A stretch of 64,000 bases of DNA, from positions 62,001-126,000 of the forward strand of contig NZ_DASUCC010000109.1 of NCBI RefSeq assembly GCF_035762905.1, given 5' to 3'. This DNA is from DASYTH01 sp035762905. Lineage in GTDB: Bacteria > Actinomycetota > Actinomycetes > Mycobacteriales > Pseudonocardiaceae. Every line of letters begins with the position of its first letter. Position 1 is the stretch's first letter. This document shows positions 16,643 to 24,751 of this stretch, piece after piece. Under the pieces are notes generated by a model, which did no database searches, was not told the DNA's origin, and was given only the letters and a program-made list of their open reading frames with translations. The position numbers and the translations under genes are program-made.

Positions 16643-16987
16643 ATGGCTGTCGTCCGGATTACCGTCGCGGTGGCGAAAGTGCTTCGAGCCTTTCTGGAAG
16701 ATCCTGCTCAGCCCCGGTACGGCTACGAGCTCATGCGGGTGACCGGTTTTCCCAGCGGGAAGTTGTATCCCATCCTGGCCAAGCTGCAAGCCGTCGGCTG
16801 GCTCGTCAGGGAGCGGGAGGACATCGACCCATCCATGGCCGGTCGCCCGGCCCGCCGCCTGTACCGGCTCAGCCCGGAAGGGACACGTGCCGCTCGGGAG
16901 GAGCTGACCACGCTCAGTGCGGAGCTTCGCCCACCGATGCTTGCCGAACAGCCGCGCGTACTACGCACGGAGGGAGGACTGCCGTGA
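16643..16987 (+). CDS. PadR family transcriptional regulator
   Basis: A 114-residue winged-helix repressor. The segments PRYGYELMRVTGFPSGKLYPILAKLQAVGWL and RRLYRLSPEGTRAAREEL are typical of PadR proteins, including the Tyr/Gly-rich recognition region and the wing. The C-terminal dimerisation part is short (PadR-s1 type). The stop overlaps the GTG of the TPR membrane protein (GTGA), so the repressor probably regulates its own three-gene operon. Ligand unknown. Confidence 0.9.
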   Translation: MAVVRITVAVAKVLRAFLEDPAQPRYGYELMRVTGFPSGKLYPILAKLQAVGWLVREREDIDPSMAGRPARRLYRLSPEGTRAAREELTTLSAELRPPMLAEQPRVLRTEGGLP

Positions 16988-18267
16988 ACACGGCCACCGC
17001 CCTGATCTGGCCCCTTCTCGCGGTCCTCGGGGCGTTTGTCTATCTCGCATTGAGTGCACTGGTCAGCGAAGAACTCCGGGCACGGGTCAACAGGTTGCCG
17101 TTCGTGATCTTGAGATTGGCCGCCCGGCGGCTACCGCCGGAGTTGCGGTTCGAGATCCACGACGAGGAATGGTTGCCCGAACTGTGCTATTTGATGGGGG
17201 ACAGCCGGGTTGGCCCCATCACGCGGCTGTGCCGGGGCACGAACTTCGCCCTGTCCGTGTGGCTGCGGCGCGGCGGCGAACGCATGGCGCGCGAGTTGGA
17301 GGTCTGTTCCCCATCGTGGCCCGGTTTCACCGACTTGCGTGCGTTGCCGCGAACTCGGCGCAAGGAACTCGCAGCAGTGACCACCCGGCTCTGCGAGGTG
17401 CTGCGTGTCCATGCCGCACCACCCGATCCTGACTGGGCAGCACGGCTCCTTCTCGTCACTGCTGCCGCCTGCGAGGCACACATCGAGGACCGGAACGAGC
17501 GCGCCGCAGAAAGTCTGGCGCGAGCCGCCACTCGATTGACCGGTTGGCTGGACGCGGACCACCCGGCCGTCCTCGGTGTTCGCCGCGCCGCTGCGTACGC
17601 GCAGCTCCAGCTTGGCCGTGACGAGCTGGCCATGAGCCTGCTGAAAGCATTGAACGCGGCCGAGACACGCGTCTTCGGCCAGCACCACCCTGGCACGTTT
17701 CCGACCCTCCGGCTGCTGCACTGGGCGGCGGTGCACGCGGGCCGTGTTTCCGAGGCCGAAGCCGGATTCCGCGCCCTCGACGCGAGTTTCGCACGCCTAC
17801 CGAGTCCCGATCCGGCGCTACGACTGCATGTCCGGTGCATGCTCTCCTGGACGCTCGGATGCCGGGGACGGCTGGCGGAGGCAGCGGATGGCTACGACGA
17901 GGTCATCGCCGAGCGGTCGCACCGGTTTGGCCCGGAGCACCCCGACACCCTGGACGCACGGCACTCCAAGGGGAAGATGTACGTCCTCTTCGAAGACGGC
18001 GCGCGCGCCTACGCAATCCTGCGGCCACTGCTACGCGATCGCGGGCGTGTCCTAGGCCGGAACCACCCTGACACGTTGGAGACCCGCAAGTACCTGGCCG
18101 TGGCCCGCGCGCTGATGCACCCGCACATGCGCATCCGCCGCACGACCGTCCGCGGACTTGGACGCATCCTGTGCTCGCAGACCAAGGAACTCGGCTCCAA
18201 CCATCCCAGCACGCGCGACACCCGGCACTGGCTCGACTCGTTCGCCGGACCTACGGAGAAGTCATGA
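16984..18267 (+). CDS. Membrane-anchored TPR protein
   Basis: A 427-residue protein with one N-terminal transmembrane helix (residues 8-25). A conserved actinobacterial block follows (RFEIHDEEWLPEL and PITRLCRGTNFAL), typical of small membrane proteins found beside PadR genes. From about residue 130 there are TPR/TPR_10-like units with the kinesin-light-chain signature (FGPEHPDTLDAR, LGRNHPDTLETR, LGSNHPSTRDTR). It is probably a scaffold. PadR overlaps upstream and the TIM-barrel gene overlaps downstream (ATGA), so the three genes form one transcript. The link between a TPR scaffold and a sugar isomerase-like enzyme is not explained by the sequence. Confidence 0.82.
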   Translation: MNTATALIWPLLAVLGAFVYLALSALVSEELRARVNRLPFVILRLAARRLPPELRFEIHDEEWLPELCYLMGDSRVGPITRLCRGTNFALSVWLRRGGERMARELEVCSPSWPGFTDLRALPRTRRKELAAVTTRLCEVLRVHAAPPDPDWAARLLLVTAAACEAHIEDRNERAAESLARAATRLTGWLDADHPAVLGVRRAAAYAQLQLGRDELAMSLLKALNAAETRVFGQHHPGTFPTLRLLHWAAVHAGRVSEAEAGFRALDASFARLPSPDPALRLHVRCMLSWTLGCRGRLAEAADGYDEVIAERSHRFGPEHPDTLDARHSKGKMYVLFEDGARAYAILRPLLRDRGRVLGRNHPDTLETRKYLAVARALMHPHMRIRRTTVRGLGRILCSQTKELGSNHPSTRDTRHWLDSFAGPTEKS

Positions 18268-19190
18268 AACTCGGTCTGCTGACGGCCTGCCTGCCCTGGC
18301 TGTCTCTGGAGGAGGTCGCCGCCTGGGCGTCCGGGGCCGGTTACCAAGCCTTGGAGATCGCCGCGTGGCCCACCGGCAGCACGCACATTCACCATGCCGC
18401 CCACCTGGACGTCGAACACTTTTCCATTGACGACGCTCACCGTGTTCGGCAAACGCTGGGCGAGCACGGGCTTACCGCCACTGCGGTGACCTACTGCGAC
18501 AACAACCTGCATTTCGACGACGACCAACGCGAGCGCATCCATCAGCACCTGCGCCGCTGCGTCGACGCCGCGGCCGCCCTGGACATCCCCTTCGTCGACA
18601 CCTTCATCGGCCGGGACATCACCCGGTCCGTTGCAGACAACCTCAAACTGGCCGAGCGCCAGCTGCGCCCACTGGTGGAGTATGCCGCCGAGCGCGGAGT
18701 GCGCCTGTTGGCGGAGAACTGCCCGATGGAAGGGTGGCACCCCGACGGCTATCCCGGCAACCTCGCCTACTCACCCGAACTGTGGGACTGGATGACCGAC
18801 CTCGGCTTCTTCCTGACCTACGACCCCTCACACCTGCCGTGGCTGGGCATCGACCCGATCGAGGCGCTCCACCACGCCCTGAACCGGGGCATCGTCGCGC
18901 ACGTACAAGCCAAGGATGTCGAGATCGACGAACGAGCCCGCACCCGCTACGGCGTGTTCGGCAAAACGGTGGGGCGCGCCTCGCCCACCGACGTCGGGTG
19001 GTGGCGTTACCGCGTCCCCGGCCGAGGCATGCTTGATTGGAACCGTCTCATCGACATCCTTTACAGCGCCGGGTACGACGGTGCGATCGCGGTTGAGCAC
19101 GAAGACCCGATCTGGGGCGGCACCCAGTCGAAAACGAAGCAGGGGTTGGCAATCGCCCACCGCACGCTCCGTCCACTCCTCGGCGACTAA
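18264..19190 (+). CDS. Sugar phosphate isomerase/epimerase-like TIM barrel
   Basis: A 308-residue protein of the xylose-isomerase-like (AP endonuclease 2) superfamily. It starts MKLGLLTACLPWLSLEEVAAWA and contains the family features GYQALEIAAWP, LLAENCPMEGW, FFLTYDPSHLPWLGID, VAHVQAKDVEID and IAVEHEDPIW, which carry the Glu/Asp/His metal ligands of the barrel. Related enzymes isomerise or epimerise sugars, inositols or hydroxypyruvate. The substrate cannot be told. Start chosen by ATGA overlap with the TPR gene. Cytoplasmic. Confidence 0.88.
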   Translation: MKLGLLTACLPWLSLEEVAAWASGAGYQALEIAAWPTGSTHIHHAAHLDVEHFSIDDAHRVRQTLGEHGLTATAVTYCDNNLHFDDDQRERIHQHLRRCVDAAAALDIPFVDTFIGRDITRSVADNLKLAERQLRPLVEYAAERGVRLLAENCPMEGWHPDGYPGNLAYSPELWDWMTDLGFFLTYDPSHLPWLGIDPIEALHHALNRGIVAHVQAKDVEIDERARTRYGVFGKTVGRASPTDVGWWRYRVPGRGMLDWNRLIDILYSAGYDGAIAVEHEDPIWGGTQSKTKQGLAIAHRTLRPLLGD

Positions 19191-19283
19191 CCGGAGACAG
19201 CCCATGGCTGAAGAGCTGTCGGTGGGCCGGGCGAGGTAGGTACTGGCGTCGGCGCGGGGCAGCGTGTTGTAGGTCTGCCGGAA

Positions 19284-19395
19284 TGGTTGTACAAGCGGTG
19301 CGGTTGCGTGAACCCGGAGGACGGTCGGCGGTGGGTCCGCCGCTGTCCCCGGTTGGCGCACCGGGTCACGGCGGTAGCCGTCAGCCGATCGCGTC
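19284..19395 (+). pseudogene. N-terminal remnant of a tyrosine integrase
   Basis: Translation from about 19284 gives WLYKRCGCVNPEDGRRWVRR and then CPRLAHR. This matches the Cys-rich N-terminus of actinomycete phage-type integrases (YKRCGC...GRR...CPRL...HGSW). The reading frame shifts around HR, where GHGSR continues in another frame, and no catalytic domain follows. A closely similar N-terminus occurs at 57503, so the two may derive from related elements. Confidence 0.5.
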
Positions 19396-20168
19396 CAGCT
19401 CGAGCTCGGAGGTGATCTCGTATCCGTCCTCGCCACCGAATGTAGCGGCCAAAGGCGGCGGCCGGTCTTATCGGATTGTTCACCCACCGAGGTCCACGAA
19501 GCCTGTTACCCATACCTGACCGGTGTGCGGTTGGTCAGTTGTTCCGGTGCGGTCAAAGCCCCGCTTCCCCTTCCGATCCTCCGCGCCGGTACAGCCCGCA
19601 ACGGCTTCACACTCGACTTCAACGGAAAGACCACGCCGGGCCGATCGGTCGTCCGGCAGAATGACGCGATGGTCACCACGTTCGTCCCTTGCCGAGCTCG
19701 GCCAGGACGGCGAGCTCACGACCACGGCCGACGAGCACGGTCTCCTGGCTCCGACAGCTGCTCGGTGACCGCGTCCGGCGGGAGGTTCCTTGGCTGCCGG
19801 CGGAGGGGTGTGGCCGTGGTCCTGGGCCGCGATCTGATGGATCAGGCTGTTCGGCGACGGCCCGGTGCGAGCGTTGGTCTCGTCAGGGTGGTTGACACCG
19901 GCGAAGCCGGTCGGCAGCGAGTCAGCGGCTTGTCCGGCCACTGACGCAGCGTCACAGCTTGACCCGGTCTGTACGACGCCATCAGGCACGGGAGTGCCGG
20001 GCGCTGCTTGCATCAAAAATTCGTGTTCCGCGTGGCGGTACACGGCATTGCGATCAATACGGGTCCGGTGTTTCCTTGGCAGACCGTGTACGTGGCCGGG
20101 ATTCGAGGGAGGAACCGACGAGAGGTCCTGACACATTCTGCTGAAGGTTCTGGTACGGCTATTGGGGT
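19396..20168. other. About 770 bases with no supportable gene
   Basis: Open frames on both strands are rich in Arg/Pro/Ser and have no recognisable motif. A short minus-strand frame ending at 19381 (AATFGGEDGYEITSELELD) has normal-looking composition but is only about 25 codons long. With the integrase remnant upstream and the folD remnant downstream, this reads as recombination debris. The promoter of the StrR-like gene should lie at the right end. Confidence 0.4.
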
Positions 20169-21242
20169 ATGGCGACCGCGGAGTTGCCGGTGATCGTAAT
20201 GGTTGGTGATGGTTACCGGGGGCGAAGCCCGAGGGGCCCGGTGAGTGACGGTATCGCCGGACATCGGGACGTTTCTGAAGGCAGTGATGAGCTGGTTCCG
20301 CTCGGCGACCTGTTGCCTGGCGATTCCCCGCGACTAGCGGGCGAGAATGCCGAGCACTGTCGCACTCTGGCGGCGTCCGATGCGGAACTTCCGCCGATCG
20401 TCGTGCATCGTGCATCGATGCGGGTGGTTGATGGTATGCACAGGTTGCGGGCGGCAGGACTTCGCGGCGAGAAGCGGATCGAGGTTCGGTTCTTCGACGG
20501 CACGAGCGAGGACGCCTTTGTGCTGGCGGTCCGGATGAACGTGGAACGGCATGGGCTGCCGTTGTCGCTCGCCGATCGCACGGCCGCCGCGGTGCGCATT
20601 CTGGATTCGCACCAGGAGTGGTCGGACCGGGCTATCGCGTCGGTCACTGGTCTGTCCCACAAGACCGTGGCGGCGATCCGGCGACGTTCAAGTGGGGAGA
20701 ACTCCCAGTTGTCCATGCGGATCGGCCGGGACGGCCGAGTCCGCCCGGTCGATGTCGGAGATCGACGCCAGCGGGCCGGCGAGCTGATGTCGACCCAACC
20801 GGGCGCATCGCTGCGTGAGATCGCCAGGGCGGTGGGGATCTCCCCGGGAACCGCGCGGGACGTGCGGGACCGGCTGCACCGTGGTCTGGATCCGGTTTTG
20901 CCGACGCAGCATCGGATCGACGCGCCGGTGAACCGACGCTGGGAGCCGCCCGATTCGCCCGATGATGTCGGGGCGGACACCGTGGGCGATACCGCGATCA
21001 TCAGCGCGCTTCGTGGAGATCCCGCACTGCGCTTCAGCGAGTCGGGCCGGGTGCTGCTGCGCTTGCTGGATGCCCTCACGATTCGGCCGCGGCAGTGGGC
21101 CTGGCTGGTCGACGCCGTTCCGCCGCACTGTGCGGGAAAGGTTGTCGACGCCGCCCGCCGCTGTGCCAAGGCGTGGTTGGACTTCGCCAACCGGATCGAA
21201 ACCAGGTACGAGCCGAGGTGGACCGACACGCGCGGCGACTAG
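20169..21242 (+). CDS. StrR-like ParB-domain transcriptional regulator
   Basis: A 357-residue protein. The N-terminal ParB-like domain (ELVPLGDLLPGDSPRLAGE, PPIVVHRASMRVVDGMHRLRAA, VRFFDGTSEDAFVLAV) and the central HTH (WSDRAIASVTGLSHKTVAAIRRR, then RIGRDGRVRPVD) match pathway-specific activators of the StrR family, which control aminoglycoside and glycopeptide clusters. A second HTH-like segment is at LREIARAVGISPGTARDVRDRL. No biosynthetic cluster is present on either side, so it is an orphan here. The ATG at 20169 is taken as start; a later GTG is possible. It converges with the folD remnant and the stops overlap. Confidence 0.85.
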   Translation: MATAELPVIVMVGDGYRGRSPRGPVSDGIAGHRDVSEGSDELVPLGDLLPGDSPRLAGENAEHCRTLAASDAELPPIVVHRASMRVVDGMHRLRAAGLRGEKRIEVRFFDGTSEDAFVLAVRMNVERHGLPLSLADRTAAAVRILDSHQEWSDRAIASVTGLSHKTVAAIRRRSSGENSQLSMRIGRDGRVRPVDVGDRRQRAGELMSTQPGASLREIARAVGISPGTARDVRDRLHRGLDPVLPTQHRIDAPVNRRWEPPDSPDDVGADTVGDTAIISALRGDPALRFSESGRVLLRLLDALTIRPRQWAWLVDAVPPHCAGKVVDAARRCAKAWLDFANRIETRYEPRWTDTRGD

Positions 21243-21645
21243 GAACGGGCGTCCCCGCCCGTCTCGTGGAGACTGCGGGCCGCCTGAACGGTGTTGTGCA
21301 GCAACAGGGCGGTGGTGACCGGACCGACACCGCCCGGTACCGGGGTGATCGCGGTGAGGACATCAGCGGCGCGAGTGTGCGCGGCCAGATCCCTTGTCCG
21401 GGAGTGGCACACGGTCACGGTGGCGTTTCCCTGATCAGTAGCAGGGCGGTCGGTGTTCCCACAACGGCGGAGCGGCCCACCATCACAACCCGGGCGCCGT
21501 CGAGCGTGACGTCATGGTGGTGTAGCAGCCCGATCACGGCCATTGCCGTTGCGGGAGCGAAGGCCCGCATCCCTGCGACGTCTTTCGTCGGTGCCGGGGC
21601 CAGTGTGTTGGACGGCCCAGGCGCGGAAGAATGGGCCGATGCCAA
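21239..21645 (-). pseudogene. folD: folD remnant (methylene-THF dehydrogenase/cyclohydrolase)
   Basis: The minus strand carries the C-terminal part of FolD in two frames. The first has APTKDVAGMRAF, then VIGLLHHHDVTLDGARVVMV and GRSAVVGTPTALLLI. The second, after a frameshift near 21430, has ATVTVCHSRTRDLAAHTRAA and PVPGGVGPVTTALLLHNTV to the stop at 21239. One base appears lost in an A-run (GAAACG where GAAAACG would keep frame). The first 110 or so residues are missing, and a short internal deletion removes the segment between KDVDG and the TP loop. It is not functional. It marks a breakpoint next to the hydrolase gene. Confidence 0.88.
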
Positions 21646-22487
21646 CCTTCGCCTCCTACGACGGCACCGTCCTGTGCTACCACCGCAAGGGCGACGGCCC
21701 GCCGCTGGTCTGCGTGCCCGGCGGCCCCGGCCGGGCGTCGGCCTACCTCGAGGACCTGGGCGGCCTGTCCGCCCACCGGGAGCTGATCCTGCTGGACCAC
21801 CGCGGCACCGGCGAGTCCGCCGTGCCGGCCGAGGCGGACAGCTACCGGGCCATCCGCCTGGTCGACGACGTCGAGGCCCTTCGCGTCCACCTCGGTCTGG
21901 ACCGCCTCGACCTGCTCGGACACTCCGCCGGAGGCAACGTCGTCACGCTCTACGCCGCCCGCCACCCCGACCGGGTCGCGCGCCTGGTCCTGGTCGCGCC
22001 GGGCTGGCTGGCCACCGGTCTGGACTTCACCGACGCCGAGTGGCTCGCCGTGCTGCACAGCCGCGCGGACCAGCCGTGGTACCCCGAGGCCTACGCCGCG
22101 ATGATGCGCCGCGAAGCCGGCGAGGAAACCCCGGCGAACCGCGTGTCCTCCGCGCCGTTCTTCTTCTTCCGGTGGACCGCCGCGGCCCGGCACTTCGCCG
22201 AGTCGGAACAGGCGCAGGTCTCGCCCGAGGCGCGGGCCGGGTTCCGCGCGGACGGCGCCTTCGGCGACCCGGTCGGCACCCGCGCCGCACTGCGCCGGGT
22301 CGGCGCACCGGTGCTGCTGCTCGGCGGCGACATCGACCCGGCCCCCACACCGCGGCTGCTCCAGGAGTTCGCCGCCCTGTTCCCGGACGCCACCGTGGTG
22401 ATCCAACCCCGAACCGGTCACATCCCCTGGATCGACGACGCGGACCTCTTCGTCGACACCGTCACCGCCTTCCTCGGCCCCGGGTGA
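21639..22487 (+). CDS. Alpha/beta hydrolase, proline iminopeptidase-like
   Basis: A 282-residue alpha/beta hydrolase. Visible elements are the oxyanion segment CVPGGPG, LLDHRGTGES, the nucleophile elbow LLGHSAGG, the acid in LLGGDIDPAPTPR, and His in QPRTGHIPWID. The HGGPG-like loop and DHRGTGES place it near prolyl aminopeptidases (S33). The cap domain is helical and aromatic (FFFFRW). The ATG at 21639 lies just inside the folD remnant on the other strand. No signal peptide, so cytoplasmic. Substrate unknown. Confidence 0.88.
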   Translation: MPTFASYDGTVLCYHRKGDGPPLVCVPGGPGRASAYLEDLGGLSAHRELILLDHRGTGESAVPAEADSYRAIRLVDDVEALRVHLGLDRLDLLGHSAGGNVVTLYAARHPDRVARLVLVAPGWLATGLDFTDAEWLAVLHSRADQPWYPEAYAAMMRREAGEETPANRVSSAPFFFFRWTAAARHFAESEQAQVSPEARAGFRADGAFGDPVGTRAALRRVGAPVLLLGGDIDPAPTPRLLQEFAALFPDATVVIQPRTGHIPWIDDADLFVDTVTAFLGPG

Positions 22488-22742
22488 CGGCGGCGAGGGC
22501 GTCGACCTGGCCGGTAATCGGGGGCGCGGCCATTAACGGTTCCACTACCTGCCGGGTGCACAGCTGTGGCGGCCGAACCGATACCCTGGCGATCGATGCC
22601 GCCTACCTGCGTAACGTCTCCCTGGTACTGACCGGCGAGCCCGCGTGACGGCGCGCCTTGCGGATCAGACGCAACGGTAATGGGGAGCTACGAGTCTTAC
22701 AGGTGACGGGGTCCTATCTGGGGCGTCGAGTTGGGGGTTGGG

Positions 22743-23972
22743 GTGGAGTTACCGGAGTTCGCGCGTCTTCGGGTCCGCTGGCGAATGGTGATCGTCATCG
22801 GGCTGGCCGTCGCCAACGTTTTGGCGGTCGGCCATCTTTGGTCGTATCTGGGGCCGTATGTCGATCTCGAGGTGTATCGGCTGGGAGCGCAGACCTGGCT
22901 CGACAATGGATCGCTCTATGGCGCCTTGCCGGTCACGTCGGTGGGGATCGCGCTGCCGTTCACCTATCCACCCGTGGCGGCCGTGTTGTTGACGCCGTTC
23001 ACCTTGGTATCGGTGCCGGTCGGCGGCGCACTGCTCGCCGTGGCCGGACTGGTAATGGTCGTGATCGTGATCGCGGTCGGGCTCGGTGTCCCGTCCCGGT
23101 GGTGGATCGCCGCGGCGACAGCACTTCCGGTCTGTGTGGCCCTGGAACCGGTTCGGGCCACACTGAACTACGGTCAGGTCAACCTGCTGCTGATGGGCCT
23201 GGTGGTACTGGACTGCCTGGTCCTGCTGCCACGCTGGCCTCGGGGCAGGCTGGTCGGCCTGGCCGCGGCCGTCAAACTCACGCCGGCCGGCTTCGCGCTG
23301 TTCTTCCTGCTTCGGCGCGACCGCCGGGCGGTCGTGGTGGCAATGGGGACATCCCTGGTCCTCACCGCGGCCGGTTTCGTGCTGGCCAAGGAGGAGTCGC
23401 TGCGGTATTGGTCGACGACGCTCTACAACACCGGCCGGATCGGCACCGTGCATTACGCGGGGAACCAGTCACTGCAGGCCGTGCTCGCCCGGTTCGGCCT
23501 GCAGCCGCCGTTTCGAACGTTGATTTGGCTGTTGGGTGCCGCCATCGTGCTCGGATTCGCCGTCGTCGCCATCCGCCGGGCACTCGAGGCGGACCGGCCC
23601 GACCTCGCGCTCGGGCTCAACGCCCTCGCGGTACTCGTGGTCTCGCCGGTGTCCTGGACCCATCACTGGGTTTGGGCGGTTCCCGTTCTGCTCGCGCTGT
23701 GCCGCATGCGGACCCCGTTTCCGCTGGTGCTGGCCGCCGCGGGGGCGATGATATTCACCCTGGCTCCCCAATGGTGGTGGCCGCATACCGCAAACGCCGA
23801 ATACTCCTGGAACATCGTCCAGCAGGTGCTTGGCAACGCCTACCTCTACTTCGCGGTGCTGGTGCTGGTCCTCGCGGCCCGCAGCCAGGCGTTCGGCGGC
23901 AGCCCGCCAGCCGTGAACGACGACCGGTTCGACGCGGTCGTCCCCGACCGCCGCGCAGTGGCTCGGGAGTAG
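22743..23972 (+). CDS. GT87 polyprenol-phosphate mannosyltransferase-like membrane protein
   Basis: An integral membrane glycosyltransferase of about 409 residues with 9-11 transmembrane helices, of the GT87/DUF2029 family (PimE-like). The first periplasmic loop has the conserved DLEVYRLGAQTW with the essential Asp, followed by PFTYPP. The motifs NYGQVNLLL, AAVKLTPAGF, AGNQSLQAVLAR and VSPVSWTHHW are typical. It should transfer mannose from a polyprenyl phosphate donor to a lipid-linked glycan on the outer face of the membrane. The start is uncertain: GTG 22743 is given, with TTG 22731 as alternative. Confidence 0.9.
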   Translation: MELPEFARLRVRWRMVIVIGLAVANVLAVGHLWSYLGPYVDLEVYRLGAQTWLDNGSLYGALPVTSVGIALPFTYPPVAAVLLTPFTLVSVPVGGALLAVAGLVMVVIVIAVGLGVPSRWWIAAATALPVCVALEPVRATLNYGQVNLLLMGLVVLDCLVLLPRWPRGRLVGLAAAVKLTPAGFALFFLLRRDRRAVVVAMGTSLVLTAAGFVLAKEESLRYWSTTLYNTGRIGTVHYAGNQSLQAVLARFGLQPPFRTLIWLLGAAIVLGFAVVAIRRALEADRPDLALGLNALAVLVVSPVSWTHHWVWAVPVLLALCRMRTPFPLVLAAAGAMIFTLAPQWWWPHTANAEYSWNIVQQVLGNAYLYFAVLVLVLAARSQAFGGSPPAVNDDRFDAVVPDRRAVARE

Positions 23973-24302
23973 GAGCCGCGAGAGCCGCATGCGGCTGGGC
24001 ATCGCAAGCGGAACCGAGTCCGCGGTGTACCGCTCAGGGATGCCGCCGCGTTCGGGCAGGTCGAGCGCGGCCACCGTGATATACGGACCGAGTTCCTCCC
24101 GCGTTCACTTTCGAAGGATGGCCGGGTCGACGGCCCGGATGGCGATCCTGCGTGGCCGCTCGCCCCGCAGCAGTATTCCACTCGGTCTTTCGTACTCACC
24201 GCGCTGGCGCTCGGCGGCCTTGCGTTCGTCGCGGCCGGCACCGCGTTCCTGGCTGTTCGGCAGCGATCCACGAAGCCGGTGGCGAACCCAACCGTTTCGT
24301 AG
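23973..24302 (+). pseudogene. Orphan coding-like stretch with a transmembrane segment
   Basis: In the same frame as the GT87 gene, directly after its TAG, about 110 codons remain open to a TAG at 24300. There is no ATG, GTG or TTG start in this frame. The last 60 residues look like real protein: DPAWPLAPQQYSTRSF, then a hydrophobic helix (LTALALGGLAFVAAGTAFLA), then a basic end. I read it as the 3' end of a lost membrane-protein gene. The family is not recognised. Nothing else is seen up to the next gene at 24392. Confidence 0.35.
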
Positions 24303-24391
24303 CACCGCTGTGCGCTCTCATCGCGGTCGGCCTCCGAACAGGCCGCCGACAGTACGATCGAGTGGGACTACACCTGGTGTGGGAGGCTCGA

Positions 24392-24751
24392 ATGAGCGGT
24401 TTGCCGATGCTCAGTCTGTCCGCACAGGACGTCGAGTCGCTGCTGGAACTGGCCCCGGCCATGGCCTCCCAGCGCTCGGGCGCCACCCCGGAAGAGGCCG
24501 TGCGCGGAATACGGATCGTCGCGACCTGCACCCTCAGCCGTGCACCGGTGGTACGAGGAGTCCGGTTGACCGAGGGGTGCACGGTGATCAGCATCGGCTC
24601 GGTCGAACCTGATCGGCGCGAAGTCGACCTTGACGTCCTCCGGCGGGCCGAGTCGGTCGTCGTCGACCATCCCGGCACCGCCGCCGGCCCCGTCGTTGCG
24701 GCGCTGCGCGACGGGTTGGTCAGTGCTGCCGCGCGAACCGCGGGACGGTGA
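24392..24751 (+). pseudogene. Ornithine cyclodeaminase/mu-crystallin family, internally deleted
   Basis: A 119-codon frame with a good GGGAGG ribosome site. The first 25 residues (LPMLSLSAQDVESLLELAPA) match the start of ornithine cyclodeaminase-like proteins. The rest (IRIVATCTLSRAPVVRG, then ISIGSVEPDRREVDLD and VVVDHPGTAAGPV) matches their C-terminal third. Roughly 170 residues, including the NAD-binding GxGxxG core, have been removed without breaking the frame, and the end is also short. The stop overlaps the GTG of the FAD enzyme (GTGA), so it may persist as a leader that couples translation. Full-length relatives are about 320 residues. Confidence 0.72.

Noticed and set aside
19525..19944. 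139-codon plus-strand frame between integrase and StrR-like remnants
   Set aside because: No ribosome site, no recognisable domain, and Arg-rich shadow-like composition.
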